DNA from: JALFST01 sp022779285
GTDB lineage: Bacteria; Bacillota; Clostridia; Tissierellales; Peptoniphilaceae
NCBI GenBank assembly: GCA_050313895.1
Contig: JBNPMI010000001.1
DNA length: 64,000 nt
Strand: one strand, 5' to 3'
The number at the start of each line of letters is the position of its first letter. Positions within the stretch are counted from its first letter, which is position 1. A program made the position numbers and the translations under genes. The notes beneath the pieces were generated by a model. That model did not search any database. It saw nothing but the letters and a program-made list of their open reading frames with translations, and was not told the DNA's origin. Shown piece by piece: positions 52,377-60,818 of the stretch.

Positions 52377-53963
52377 TCACGGATTGGCAATGCCGAAGAA
52401 ATTTTTCAAGATCCATTTTAAATTCTTTCCGTTGACAGAATAGCTTCTCATCTGTATCGTTTTTCCTTCCGAATCGAGATAGTTGAGGTAGACGATTGCC
52501 GAGGGATCATAGTCCTGTGCCCAATTGTCTTTTCGCCGAATCGCTGAAAAATGCTCGTCAATGATTTTTTTCTGCCAGACGATCACATCGCGAATTTCCG
52601 ATTTGTCAGAAACGGCATACTTGCCATAATGATCAATCTTGCCGTATCCGGGAAGCTCAAACGGCTTTTTTTGTTCCGAAAAAGCCTGAAATTTCGAAGG
52701 GATATTCGATGTCTTTTCCTCTCCTTGGTAGAAAATTTCTCCGTGCGTCAGATCAAAACGATCCTGCTCGCTGTGGAGCTCCGGAATCAGGATCTCCACC
52801 GTATCGACCTTTGCCGCATCCACAATTTCATGCGAATAGCGATCGGTTACCTCCGACTTCAAAAAGAGCACAATGCCGCTGCAAATCACAAATAGCAAGA
52901 GATACTTGGCAAATGTTTTGAAAATGGAGGAAACTCCGTGCTCGCGTATGATCTGGATGATAAAGAACAAAATCAGGCCGACGATAAATGGGAAAAGGAA
53001 AACCGAAAGTCCGTTCTGCTCATGAAATATCGAGATGATTCCGTTAGATCCCGTCCCGCCGGTAAGAATGCTCATTCCAAGAAGCAGGATCAGAAGAAGC
53101 CCGCCGAAGCCGTAGATGCAAAGAGGATAAAACCAGGAAAACATTCTTTGGCTGTTGACTCTTTCCACCTTCCTCTTACGGATGAAATACAGCGAAGCGA
53201 AAAAGAGAAGCACGGCAAGGACAACCCAGAAAACCGCATAGCGCCAGAAGGAAAAACCCTTTACCGCCATCCCTGTGTACACCTCATGCGGTTCCACCCA
53301 TGTTGCATACTGGCTTGCCGGATCATATTGAACTCTCGTAGAACCCCCCCCGAAGCTTGAATTCGCAAACATGCTCCAAACCGTCCATGCCAGCGCAGGA
53401 AAAAGGTGAAGAACTCCTGTGTAAATCAGTCCGTTAAAAAGATTCGTGGTGCAAAGAATCGAGATTGTCGTCAGTACATAGGGAATGATCAGGCCGACAC
53501 TCATTCCGGCCGCCTGTTGCAGCCAAAGAGAGAAGGAATAGTCCTTCATCATTCCGGGAGCATACTGAGAAGTGAGATTTTGTAATTCGAGATATCCCAC
53601 GATATGGGAAAACAGCATCGGTACGATGAGCATTCCCAGTCCGAAGAAGAAGTGTATCCGATATAATTTTTCTTTGGTAATGGGAAGCGCATAATAGCTG
53701 TCCAAATCCGCTTTTTTATATAAATATTGGAATATGACGAAGGGAACGGCAATGCTTCCGATCTGCCCCAGCAGAGGCAATCCGGACATCAGCTGCGTGA
53801 GATAAATCGCCAGATATTCAAATCTCCATTGAGCAAAGATCGATTCTCGAGTCAGAAAGAGCATGATAGGATATGCCGAAAGCATTGCAACAAACAGCAA
53901 TACGATCAGTGCACGATGCTGGCGGATTAAATGCCGAACATAACTCCATGTGCTATTTTTCAT
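52377..53963 (-). CDS. ABC exporter membrane subunit
   Basis: 528 residues. Six or more membrane helices in the first ~365 residues (LIVLLFVAMLSAYPIMLFL, PLLGQIGSIAVPFVIFQYL, VLLFFASLYFI, LLLILLLGMSIL), then an extracytoplasmic C-terminal domain (about 380-528) rich in charged residues. Resembles the Ytr-type permeases controlled by GntR proteins. Overlaps the ATPase gene by 11 bases. Substrate unknown; related systems respond to cell-wall antibiotics. Confidence 0.8.
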   Translation of the reverse strand: MKNSTWSYVRHLIRQHRALIVLLFVAMLSAYPIMLFLTRESIFAQWRFEYLAIYLTQLMSGLPLLGQIGSIAVPFVIFQYLYKKADLDSYYALPITKEKLYRIHFFFGLGMLIVPMLFSHIVGYLELQNLTSQYAPGMMKDYSFSLWLQQAAGMSVGLIIPYVLTTISILCTTNLFNGLIYTGVLHLFPALAWTVWSMFANSSFGGGSTRVQYDPASQYATWVEPHEVYTGMAVKGFSFWRYAVFWVVLAVLLFFASLYFIRKRKVERVNSQRMFSWFYPLCIYGFGGLLLILLLGMSILTGGTGSNGIISIFHEQNGLSVFLFPFIVGLILFFIIQIIREHGVSSIFKTFAKYLLLFVICSGIVLFLKSEVTDRYSHEIVDAAKVDTVEILIPELHSEQDRFDLTHGEIFYQGEEKTSNIPSKFQAFSEQKKPFELPGYGKIDHYGKYAVSDKSEIRDVIVWQKKIIDEHFSAIRRKDNWAQDYDPSAIVYLNYLDSEGKTIQMRSYSVNGKNLKWILKNFFGIANP

Positions 53964-54819
53964 GCTTTGCCTCCATTTCTACGACAAAAATTTCTTCCAT
54001 GCTGATGGGTAACGGGTTCATGAGAACCGGATGCGTTTGTGCGATTTGCGCTTCCACATCCTTTCCCCGATATGTCACCGTCACCACACGGTTGAGAGCC
54101 TCCATGCTCAGAAATGACATGTGCGCAAGCGCCTCTATTGGCGGTGCCTGATCATACCCGATCTGCATCTTGTGATATTCGGTATTCAGCTGTTCCAAGG
54201 TGCGTGTGAATACAATCTGCCGGTTTTCCAAAAGCGACATTCCGTCACAGATGTCTTCCAATTCGCGGATATTATGAGAGGAGATAATGACGCTGAAGTC
54301 TCCCTCTTCCACATTGGCAATCATCTCACGCTTAAGCTGAAGCCTCATGCGCGGATCCAACCCGTCAAAGGATTCATCCAGAAGCAGGAGCTTCGGACGG
54401 CAGCTGAGTGCCAGAATCAAAGCGCTTTGCCGTTTCAGTCCTTTGGAAAGCTGAGGGATGGGCTTGGTATCATCAAAATCAAAGGATTGAATCAGATGAT
54501 TGTATTTTTCATCATCGAATCTCTGATAAAAGGAGCGATAGAAATTTTTCATTTCCTTTGTCGTAAATCGATTCACATAAAACGGTTCATCCGACACAAA
54601 AAACATGTCCTGGCGATGCTTTTCAACAGATTCTCCGTCATAAAGAATGCTTCCGGAGTCCGGAGTATACACTCCGCTGATACACCTCAAAAGCGTCGAT
54701 TTTCCGGAACCGTTGCTTCCTACCAGACCGATAATACGATTGTCCCCGATCTCCCAATTCAACTGATGGAGCACCGATATCCGATCAAAGGATTTATTGA
54801 TTCCCTGAAGTGTTAACAT
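53953..54819 (-). CDS. ABC exporter ATPase (YtrB-like)
   Basis: 288 residues. Walker A VGSNGSGKSTLLRCISG, a variant signature LSKGLKRQSALILALS (LSKG instead of LSGG), Walker B LLLLDESFDGLDP. Overlaps the GntR gene by 26 bases and the permease gene by 11, so all three are co-translated. The LSKG signature is common in YtrB-type exporters. Confidence 0.88.
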   Translation of the reverse strand: MLTLQGINKSFDRISVLHQLNWEIGDNRIIGLVGSNGSGKSTLLRCISGVYTPDSGSILYDGESVEKHRQDMFFVSDEPFYVNRFTTKEMKNFYRSFYQRFDDEKYNHLIQSFDFDDTKPIPQLSKGLKRQSALILALSCRPKLLLLDESFDGLDPRMRLQLKREMIANVEEGDFSVIISSHNIRELEDICDGMSLLENRQIVFTRTLEQLNTEYHKMQIGYDQAPPIEALAHMSFLSMEALNRVVTVTYRGKDVEAQIAQTHPVLMNPLPISMEEIFVVEMEAKHEK

Positions 54820-55198
54820 TGTGATCCTTTCCTTCCTCTAATTTTCGAACATACGCTTCCAGCATTGCAATCAGTTCATCACGACCGATGCCGAATCGGA
54901 AAAAACGCTCTCCCCACTCTGTCAGCTCTTCCTGTGCTTGTTTTTTTACCTCCTGATTGAGCGATCGATTCGCCACAAATGCCCCCACCTTGGGTTGTGT
55001 TTCTATGATGCCCCTCCGCTCCAGCTCCGTATAGGCTCGTGCTACGGTATTCGGATTGATGCCCAGATCAGATGCCAGCTCCCGCACAGACGGCAGCTTA
55101 TCCTCGGGATGCAACAAGCCGGTGGAGATGAAAAGAATCAGCTGCTGCATGATCTGCACATAGATCGGGCTCTTATCATTTTTATTGAGAGTAAACAC
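54794..55198 (-). CDS. YtrA-type GntR family repressor
   Basis: 134 residues with a GTG start at 55198 preceded by GGGAGG. N-terminal winged helix: PIYVQIMQQLILFISTGLLHPEDKLPSVRELASDLGINPNTVARAY (residues about 10-55), followed by a short dimerisation helix pair, the YtrA subtype. It leads the operon of an ABC exporter and most likely represses it through the repeats over its promoter. Confidence 0.92.
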   Translation of the reverse strand: MFTLNKNDKSPIYVQIMQQLILFISTGLLHPEDKLPSVRELASDLGINPNTVARAYTELERRGIIETQPKVGAFVANRSLNQEVKKQAQEELTEWGERFFRFGIGRDELIAMLEAYVRKLEEGKDHNVNTSGNQ

Positions 55199-55211
55199 TT
55201 GAATCCTCCCT

Positions 55212-55229
55212 TCTGTATTATCTGTATTA
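55212..55229. repeat. tandem 9-bp repeat at the GntR promoter (probable operator)
   Basis: TCTGTATTA occurs twice head to tail, just downstream of the -10 box (minus strand); an inverted half TCTGT lies across the promoter (minus strand 55247-55243). Arrangement suits binding of the YtrA-like repressor. Confidence 0.55.
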
Positions 55230-55257
55230 ATTATACTATCACAGATATTATTGTCAA
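55230..55257 (-). promoter_or_regulatory. sigma-A promoter of the GntR-ABC operon
   Basis: Minus strand TTGACA (55257-55252), 16-base spacer, TATAAT (55235-55230): both boxes are consensus. Confidence 0.88.
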
Positions 55258-55334
55258 TCATATTATGTAAGTTTTTTTCTTTCTAAAAGAATACGGACGT
55301 CATTTATTTCCTTATTGTCAGTATTTTATCAATA

Positions 55335-55363
55335 TTTACACTCATGGTAAAATAGAGTAAAAT
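55335..55363 (+). promoter_or_regulatory. promoter of the FMN-binding lipoprotein gene
   Basis: TTTACA (55335-55340), 17-base spacer, TAAAAT (55358-55363). Confidence 0.6.
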
Positions 55364-55433
55364 GATATACAGCATAGCAAAGCTTTCTTACATATTTTTT
55401 GCTTTGCTAAATTCTAAGGAGGAAGAAAAATCT

Positions 55434-56063
55434 ATGAATAAATCATTGAAAAGTGCCGCATTGTTTTTGAGCTTGGCATTGGCTCTGGTTGCCTGTGGCA
55501 ACTCCAAAACCGCTCAGTCTTCTACCGCTCCTGCAGAGTCTTCTGCAAAAAGCTCGAAGGCTGAGGAGCCCAAGAAAGAAGAATCCAAAAAGCAAGACTC
55601 TTCCGTTGCAGTTGTTTTGACGGAAGAAGAGACCAAGGTTGCCGAAAAGATCAAAGAATTCAAGGCTTCTGCTGAAAAGAAGGACAACGGCGTTTATGTC
55701 GGCAAGGATGCAAAGGATGCCGATGCTACCGTTTACTACTCCGAGACCGAGCCCTCTCATGGATGGGCCGCTTTCGAGTTCCTCACGGTAAAGGATGGCA
55801 AGGTGATCGATTCCCAGTTCGACTACAACAATGAAGCCGGTCAGCTCAAGAGCCTCAACAAGGAATATATCGAGGCTATGAAGTCCAAATCCGAGACAAA
55901 AACCGACATCGCTGCTGTAATCTCCTACCTCAACGGATATCTGAAAACCAGCACGGATCTCACCAAGCTTGATGCGGATGCCATTACAGGTGCTACACAC
56001 ACGACTGATGAATTCAAGACATTGTCCACCAAACTTCTGACTGAGGCTGGATTGGCAAAGTAA
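55434..56063 (+). CDS. FMN-binding lipoprotein
   Basis: 209 residues. Start at 55434 behind AAGGAGG. Signal peptide SAALFLSLALALVACGNS with lipobox LVAC, a Ser/Lys/Glu-rich linker (SSKAEEPKKEESKKQDSS), then a domain containing ESEPSHGW-like and DAITGATHTTDEFKTL, the ApbE-type flavinylation motif (TGAT-x-T). Known relatives, such as PplA in Listeria, carry covalent FMN on the outer face and pass electrons to extracellular acceptors. Only one FMN domain is present. Monocistronic with its own promoter and terminator. The electron-transfer role is inferred. Confidence 0.82.
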   Translation: MNKSLKSAALFLSLALALVACGNSKTAQSSTAPAESSAKSSKAEEPKKEESKKQDSSVAVVLTEEETKVAEKIKEFKASAEKKDNGVYVGKDAKDADATVYYSETEPSHGWAAFEFLTVKDGKVIDSQFDYNNEAGQLKSLNKEYIEAMKSKSETKTDIAAVISYLNGYLKTSTDLTKLDADAITGATHTTDEFKTLSTKLLTEAGLAK

Positions 56064-56078
56064 AAATTCCATAAAAAA

Positions 56079-56104
56079 AGCTGCCCTGCGGGGCAGTTTT
56101 TTTT
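56079..56104 (+). terminator. terminator after the FMN-binding lipoprotein gene
   Basis: CTGCCC-TGCG-GGGCAG followed by eight T; the A run before it would also allow use on the other strand. Confidence 0.88.
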
Positions 56105-56170
56105 ATGGAATTTTGCACCGGATTCCCGAACCTGCACCGAATTCCCGGCTTGCCGAGATCTCGGAAAACA

Positions 56171-56677
56171 TTACATCGTCCTTTCCGGCGCACCATCCTC
56201 TCTTGTCAGACGCAGAATTTCCTCCCTTTGCATCGGATATTTTTCCAGCATTTCTCCCCGCTTCATGAGACGGAAATCCTCGTATCGAAAGCCGGGAGAG
56301 ACCATACAGCTCACAAGTGCATATCCCTCTTCCACACTCGATCCGAATATGGTGCCCCTCGGAACCACGGCCTGCAGATGCTCTCCGCCTTCGATATTTT
56401 TACCGAGCAGAATCGTACGATATGCGCCATCTGCGGAAAACAGATGAATGGTAAGCGGGCTCCCTTCATGAAAATACCATACCTCATCCGCTGTAAGCTG
56501 ATGGAGATGAGAGGGATTGTCTTTCTCAAGAAGGAAATAAATGCTCGTATAAAGAGCTCTTTTCTGCTCCGAATTCTCTGAGATCTTCACATCCGACTTC
56601 AATATCTGTCGAAAAAAGCCTCCCTCTATATGCGGCTCCAGCTGAAGCCGGTGGATCCATTCCCTTGCCGTTTTCAT
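56171..56677 (-). CDS. DUF985 cupin protein
   Basis: 168 residues. Cupin pattern with SHLHQLTADEVWYFHEGSPL (metal-binding His and Glu), PRGTIFGSS and YALVSCMVSPGFRYEDF, characteristic of the DUF985 family. AGAGG precedes the ATG at 56677; a GTG two codons earlier is an alternative. Role unknown. It is on the same strand as the nucleoside operon and follows it after 94 bases. Confidence 0.85.
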   Translation of the reverse strand: MKTAREWIHRLQLEPHIEGGFFRQILKSDVKISENSEQKRALYTSIYFLLEKDNPSHLHQLTADEVWYFHEGSPLTIHLFSADGAYRTILLGKNIEGGEHLQAVVPRGTIFGSSVEEGYALVSCMVSPGFRYEDFRLMKRGEMLEKYPMQREEILRLTREDGAPERTM

Positions 56678-56696
56678 GTTCACCTCTACAATCCTC

Positions 56697-56730
56697 GTTT
56701 TTTCGTATTATCTGTTTTTTCGTATTATCT
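56697..56730. repeat. perfect 17-bp tandem duplication
   Basis: GTTTTTTCGTATTATCT is repeated exactly twice, head to tail, just upstream of the cupin gene. On the minus strand each copy contains GATAAT, so the duplication also doubles a possible -10 box. Confidence 0.85.
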
Positions 56731-56771
56731 ATAGAAGAGGCTGCAATCAGCAGTCTTTTGAAGCTTCGACG

Positions 56772-57704
56772 CTACATCAGATTCTTCAATGCGTCGAATA
56801 AATGCCTCACGAAAGCATTTCTATCCACATCCATACCTACCAGAGCATGGCGGTCTTCGAAATGGAAGTCCGACCGGAGATCGCAAACCGTTTTTCCTCT
56901 CGTAATCGGACCCTTGGTTTCGACAAAGACTCCCGCCCCCTCCAAAGTAAAGATTTCCGGATGCGCGAGATACAACACCGGACACACATCGTGCAGGCTT
57001 GCACCTCTATGATCTTCCGCCTCGTACCACCGAAAGAGTGTGCGTACCGTATCGGCAAAAAACTCCGTGATCGGCGTGCGTTTCTCGCTCAGAAGAGAAT
57101 CCAGCTCCTCCGGCAATACAAAGGCCTTGCTCGTAACATCCAGGCCGAACATGACAATGGGAATGCCGCTCTGAAAAACAGCTTCGGCAGCCTCCGGATC
57201 GGCATAAATGTTGAATTCTGCGCAAGGAGTTGCGTTACCGCCTTCCACCGCTCCTCCCATTAAAATCAGTCGCCTGATCTTTCTCTTCAGAGAAGGATCC
57301 GCAGCAATGGCTGTTGCAATATTTGTCAATGGGCCCAGCGCCAGGATTTCCATCTCTTCCTGCTCCTGAAAAGCCCGAGATAACGCTGACCATGCCTTTT
57401 CGGCTTTCGGCTTTTCTTTTGGCTGAGCATCATAAATATCTCCCAGACCATCGGCTCCGTGAACATGAGCCGCATGCACCGCCTTTCCCGACCAGGGACG
57501 ATCAGCTCCCGTATAAACGGGAATGCTTCTCCCCATATATTCGGTCAGACGAAGAGCGTTTCGCGTTGTCTTTTCCAAGGAAACATTGCCCGCTACCGTG
57601 CTGATTCCCACGATTTTTAGAGCATCGGATCCCGCTGCGCAAAAAATAGCGGCCGCATCATCGATGCCGGGATCACAATCCATCCAGATTCTTTTTTTAT
57701 CCAT
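56772..57704 (-). CDS. inosine-uridine-type nucleoside hydrolase (copy 2)
   Basis: 310 residues. N-terminal calcium site WMDCDPGIDDAAAIF, the LMGGAVEGGNATPCAEFNIYADPEAA core, and GASLHDVCPVLYLAHPEIF. Splits ribonucleosides into base and ribose. Starts 8 bases inside the end of the other hydrolase gene and is last in the nucleoside operon. Confidence 0.92.
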   Translation of the reverse strand: MDKKRIWMDCDPGIDDAAAIFCAAGSDALKIVGISTVAGNVSLEKTTRNALRLTEYMGRSIPVYTGADRPWSGKAVHAAHVHGADGLGDIYDAQPKEKPKAEKAWSALSRAFQEQEEMEILALGPLTNIATAIAADPSLKRKIRRLILMGGAVEGGNATPCAEFNIYADPEAAEAVFQSGIPIVMFGLDVTSKAFVLPEELDSLLSEKRTPITEFFADTVRTLFRWYEAEDHRGASLHDVCPVLYLAHPEIFTLEGAGVFVETKGPITRGKTVCDLRSDFHFEDRHALVGMDVDRNAFVRHLFDALKNLM

Positions 57705-58650
57705 GACATTCTCCTTCTCCGTAGCTTTGCGCCGCCTCTATCAATTTTTCAACAAAGCCCTCTTGATTGATTTTCATAGCGACGGATGCATTGGGCTTTT
57801 CTGTACACATCGCCCGCCGATCCGCTATTGTAGCACCACGACAATAATCTCCGGCGCACTCAATCTGCACATACAACGGCTCCGTTTGCAAAAGCTCCGG
57901 ATATGCCAATGCACACACTGCTACCGCGTCATGCAACGGCGCACCCGCATATCCCTTTTGTCTGTGAAATTGGTAGAAGAAGCCGAGCCATTCGGCGACA
58001 ATTTTCGCTACAGGATTTCCGAGTCTGCGAATACGCTCGAAATCCTCCTCGTAAACCAACGCTTTTTCCGTAACATCCAAGCCGGACATCAAAATGGGGA
58101 GTCCGCTTTGAAAAACGATGCTTGCAGACTCGGGATCCGCAAGAATATTGAATTCTGCTGCAGCTGTCCAGTTTCCCTTGTAAATACCGCCACCCATCAG
58201 GCTGATTCCCGCAATTTGAGCTTTCAGCTCCGGATGCGTTAAAAGAAGCTTTGCCACATTGGTCTGCGGACCTGTTGCAATGATCCAGACCTTCTCCTCT
58301 GTCTCTCTCAGAATTTTTGCCATAAGCTCGATCGCGCCTTCCGGAGCAAGCTCCATTGCCGGCTCCGGTAACTGCGGACCGTCCAATCCGCTTTTTCCGT
58401 GAACAGATGCCGCCGTGAGAGGGCGCCTTTGCAAAAGAGGACGATCATCCCCCTGTGCAATGGGCGCTCGGATGCCTAAAAGCGTGGCAACTCTTCTTGC
58501 GTTATCGGTTACCTTCTCAATCGTTTGATTGCCGCAAACGGTAGTAATGGCTTGGATATCCATCATGGCGCAGGCATTGGCGAGCACCCATGCAATGGCA
58601 TCATCGTGTCCCGGATCTCCATCCAGGATCACGGGGATCCGTCTTTTCAT
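57697..58650 (-). CDS. inosine-uridine-type nucleoside hydrolase (copy 1)
   Basis: 317 residues. Calcium site VILDGDPGHDDAIAWV (DGDPGHDD rather than the DCDPGIDD of its neighbour), SLMGGGIYKGNWTAAAEFNILADPES, and GAPLHDAVAVCALAYPELL. The two hydrolases differ throughout and so are not a recent duplication; they probably cover different nucleosides. Located 57 bases after the permease gene. Confidence 0.92.
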   Translation of the reverse strand: MKRRIPVILDGDPGHDDAIAWVLANACAMMDIQAITTVCGNQTIEKVTDNARRVATLLGIRAPIAQGDDRPLLQRRPLTAASVHGKSGLDGPQLPEPAMELAPEGAIELMAKILRETEEKVWIIATGPQTNVAKLLLTHPELKAQIAGISLMGGGIYKGNWTAAAEFNILADPESASIVFQSGLPILMSGLDVTEKALVYEEDFERIRRLGNPVAKIVAEWLGFFYQFHRQKGYAGAPLHDAVAVCALAYPELLQTEPLYVQIECAGDYCRGATIADRRAMCTEKPNASVAMKINQEGFVEKLIEAAQSYGEGECHG

Positions 58651-58707
58651 ATTCGCTCCTTATCTTCTTCCAAAAAATTCCGTATTTTATACTCATAAGT
58701 GCCATTT

Positions 58708-59682
58708 TTACCGGCAGATTACGGAATCGGAGGGTATCGTCGGCTTGTGCTTTTTTTGAGCGGCTCTCTTCTTCAAAGCAAAGATCACCAGCCCCAGAAT
58801 TGTGATGAGATACGGAATCGGAGAAGCAAGGTTCGAATCCAGGCCGATTGCCGACAGCTTAATACCAAATGCCTGTGCCCCTCCGAATAGAAGCGTGGCC
58901 AGGAAGGATCCGAATGGCTCGCCGTTTCCCATGGATTGAGCGGCAAGGGCAATAAAGCCCCTTCCGGCCACCATGTCTTGCGACCATCCCATAGCATACG
59001 ACATGGACAGAAAAGCACCTCCAAGCCCTGCCATTACGCCGGAAAGCATCATGGCAATATAGCGGATTCGATTGACACTGACTCCGACAGACGCTGCCGC
59101 ATTCGGATTTTCTCCGACAGACCGGAGATTGAGCCCCAGCGGAGTCTTGTACAGCAAAACCCATGTCAGAAAGACACAGAGAAAAGCTACATAGGTCAGC
59201 AGGGAATGCCCGGAAAAAACCGGACCCAGAATGGGAATTTGTGCAAGCAGCGGAATCTGAATCGTCGGAATTTGTAAATTTGATGTGATCAACGACGTAG
59301 TCGACGCCATTGCCTGTCCTTCACTCAGCTTGGTTAACACCTTTACGAAAAAGAGGGTTCCACCCGATCCGATCATATTGATCGCCACACCGACCAGAAT
59401 CACATCAGTCTGTAATCGGAAAGCAAAAAGGCTCATCAACAACGAGATCAGGACGCCGACAAGTACCGCCGTGAGCAGTCCTATCACCCAAGAGGATGTC
59501 CAATAGGAGACAAGTGATCCGAAAAGTGCGGCAATCATCATGGTTCCCTCCAAACCGATATTGGAGATTCCCGCCTTTTCTACAATAACCGCTCCCAGCG
59601 TTGCAAAGAGTATGGGCGAGGTAATACGAATCACCGAAAAGAAAAATTCAGGGGTTAAAATTATGCTCAAAAAATTATTCAT
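58708..59682 (-). CDS. nucleoside ABC transporter permease (NupQ-like)
   Basis: 324 residues, about nine membrane helices. SPILFATLGAVIVEKAGISNIGLEGTMM near the start and AASVGVSVNRIRYIAMMLSGVMAGLGGAFLS are typical of the BmpC/NupQ permeases. Overlaps the preceding permease gene by 4 bases. Confidence 0.92.
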   Translation of the reverse strand: MNNFLSIILTPEFFFSVIRITSPILFATLGAVIVEKAGISNIGLEGTMMIAALFGSLVSYWTSSWVIGLLTAVLVGVLISLLMSLFAFRLQTDVILVGVAINMIGSGGTLFFVKVLTKLSEGQAMASTTSLITSNLQIPTIQIPLLAQIPILGPVFSGHSLLTYVAFLCVFLTWVLLYKTPLGLNLRSVGENPNAAASVGVSVNRIRYIAMMLSGVMAGLGGAFLSMSYAMGWSQDMVAGRGFIALAAQSMGNGEPFGSFLATLLFGGAQAFGIKLSAIGLDSNLASPIPYLITILGLVIFALKKRAAQKKHKPTIPSDSVICR

Positions 59683-60818
59683 AGATTTCCTCCCTGTTGC
59701 TCTGCATCTTGCAATTCGGCGGTTTTCTTAACGCTCTTAACGACCATCCTCTGCTTGTATCCGGATAAGAAATGTTCTGCCGCAAAGAATACAAAAATAA
59801 CAGCCTGAATAATGTCCATGAGCTGAGACGCCACTCCGCTATTGGAGGCCATCAGATTGCACCCCTTACTGAGATAGGACATGAAAAAAGCAGCAAAAGG
59901 AACCAGTACGGGATTGTTTCCGGCGATGCAGGCAATGGTAATTCCCGTCCATCCATATCCGGGAAGGGATGACCACGCAAAGGCCGTATCGCGTCCCAAA
60001 ACCTCAAGGCCTCCTCCCATTCCTGCAAGAATGCCTCCCAGAACCTGCGCCAATACCATGACACTCGCCACACGAATTCCCGAATATTTGGCAAAATCCT
60101 GATTCAGTCCGATCATTCGAATCGAATAACCCCAGCGTGTTTTTTTCATAAAAATTGCTGTGATGATCACAAAAAAGATTGCGATCAAAAAACCGGCCGT
60201 CAGCTTCGATCCATTGGAAATTAACTCGGGAACCGCCGATGTCGGTAGAAAATTCATTGTCTGGAGCGATCCCTTTGACTTGTCCGCAAAGTAGGTGTTC
60301 ATTAAAAACTTGATAAAATACATGATGACATAGTTCAGCATCAGTGAATTGACCATTTCGGAAACATCCAGTTTTGCTTTCAGCACCCCCGGAATCAGCA
60401 TCATGGCTCCTGTCGCGAGACTGCCTGCCAGAACCGCCGCAACCATGTGAATTCCTGCAGGCATAGGCACGTAGATTGCTACCAGAGAGGCCACAAAAGC
60501 CCCCAGCATAATGCCTCCCTCAGCGCCCAGGTTAAATAAATTGGCAGAAAACATCACGCAGGTTGCCAGCCCCGTAAAAATAATGGGCGTCATGCCCGCC
60601 AGAATGTCTGTAATATTTTTTATTGAAATAGCGCCCCTTGCATTGACAAAGGGACGAATCAATAAATTCTCCATGGCCTTTGCGGTAGCATTCAGCCGCT
60701 CTCCCCAGGAAGGCTCATCCACACTGAGAAAAATTAGAATCGCCGCCATGAGAAGGGCAAGAAAAATTGCTACCGCTCCGCGAAGAATGATGAATTGTAA
60801 TTTTTCTTTTCTATTCAT
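59679..60818 (-). CDS. nucleoside ABC transporter permease (NupP-like)
   Basis: 379 residues, about nine membrane helices. GMTPIIFTGLATCVMFSANLFNLGAEGG and GLNQDFAKYSGIRVASVMVLAQVLGGILAGMGG are family blocks. I start at 60818 (MNRKEKLQF), overlapping the end of the ATPase gene by 8 bases; a frame open to 60845 is less likely. Confidence 0.92.
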   Translation of the reverse strand: MNRKEKLQFIILRGAVAIFLALLMAAILIFLSVDEPSWGERLNATAKAMENLLIRPFVNARGAISIKNITDILAGMTPIIFTGLATCVMFSANLFNLGAEGGIMLGAFVASLVAIYVPMPAGIHMVAAVLAGSLATGAMMLIPGVLKAKLDVSEMVNSLMLNYVIMYFIKFLMNTYFADKSKGSLQTMNFLPTSAVPELISNGSKLTAGFLIAIFFVIITAIFMKKTRWGYSIRMIGLNQDFAKYSGIRVASVMVLAQVLGGILAGMGGGLEVLGRDTAFAWSSLPGYGWTGITIACIAGNNPVLVPFAAFFMSYLSKGCNLMASNSGVASQLMDIIQAVIFVFFAAEHFLSGYKQRMVVKSVKKTAELQDAEQQGGNL

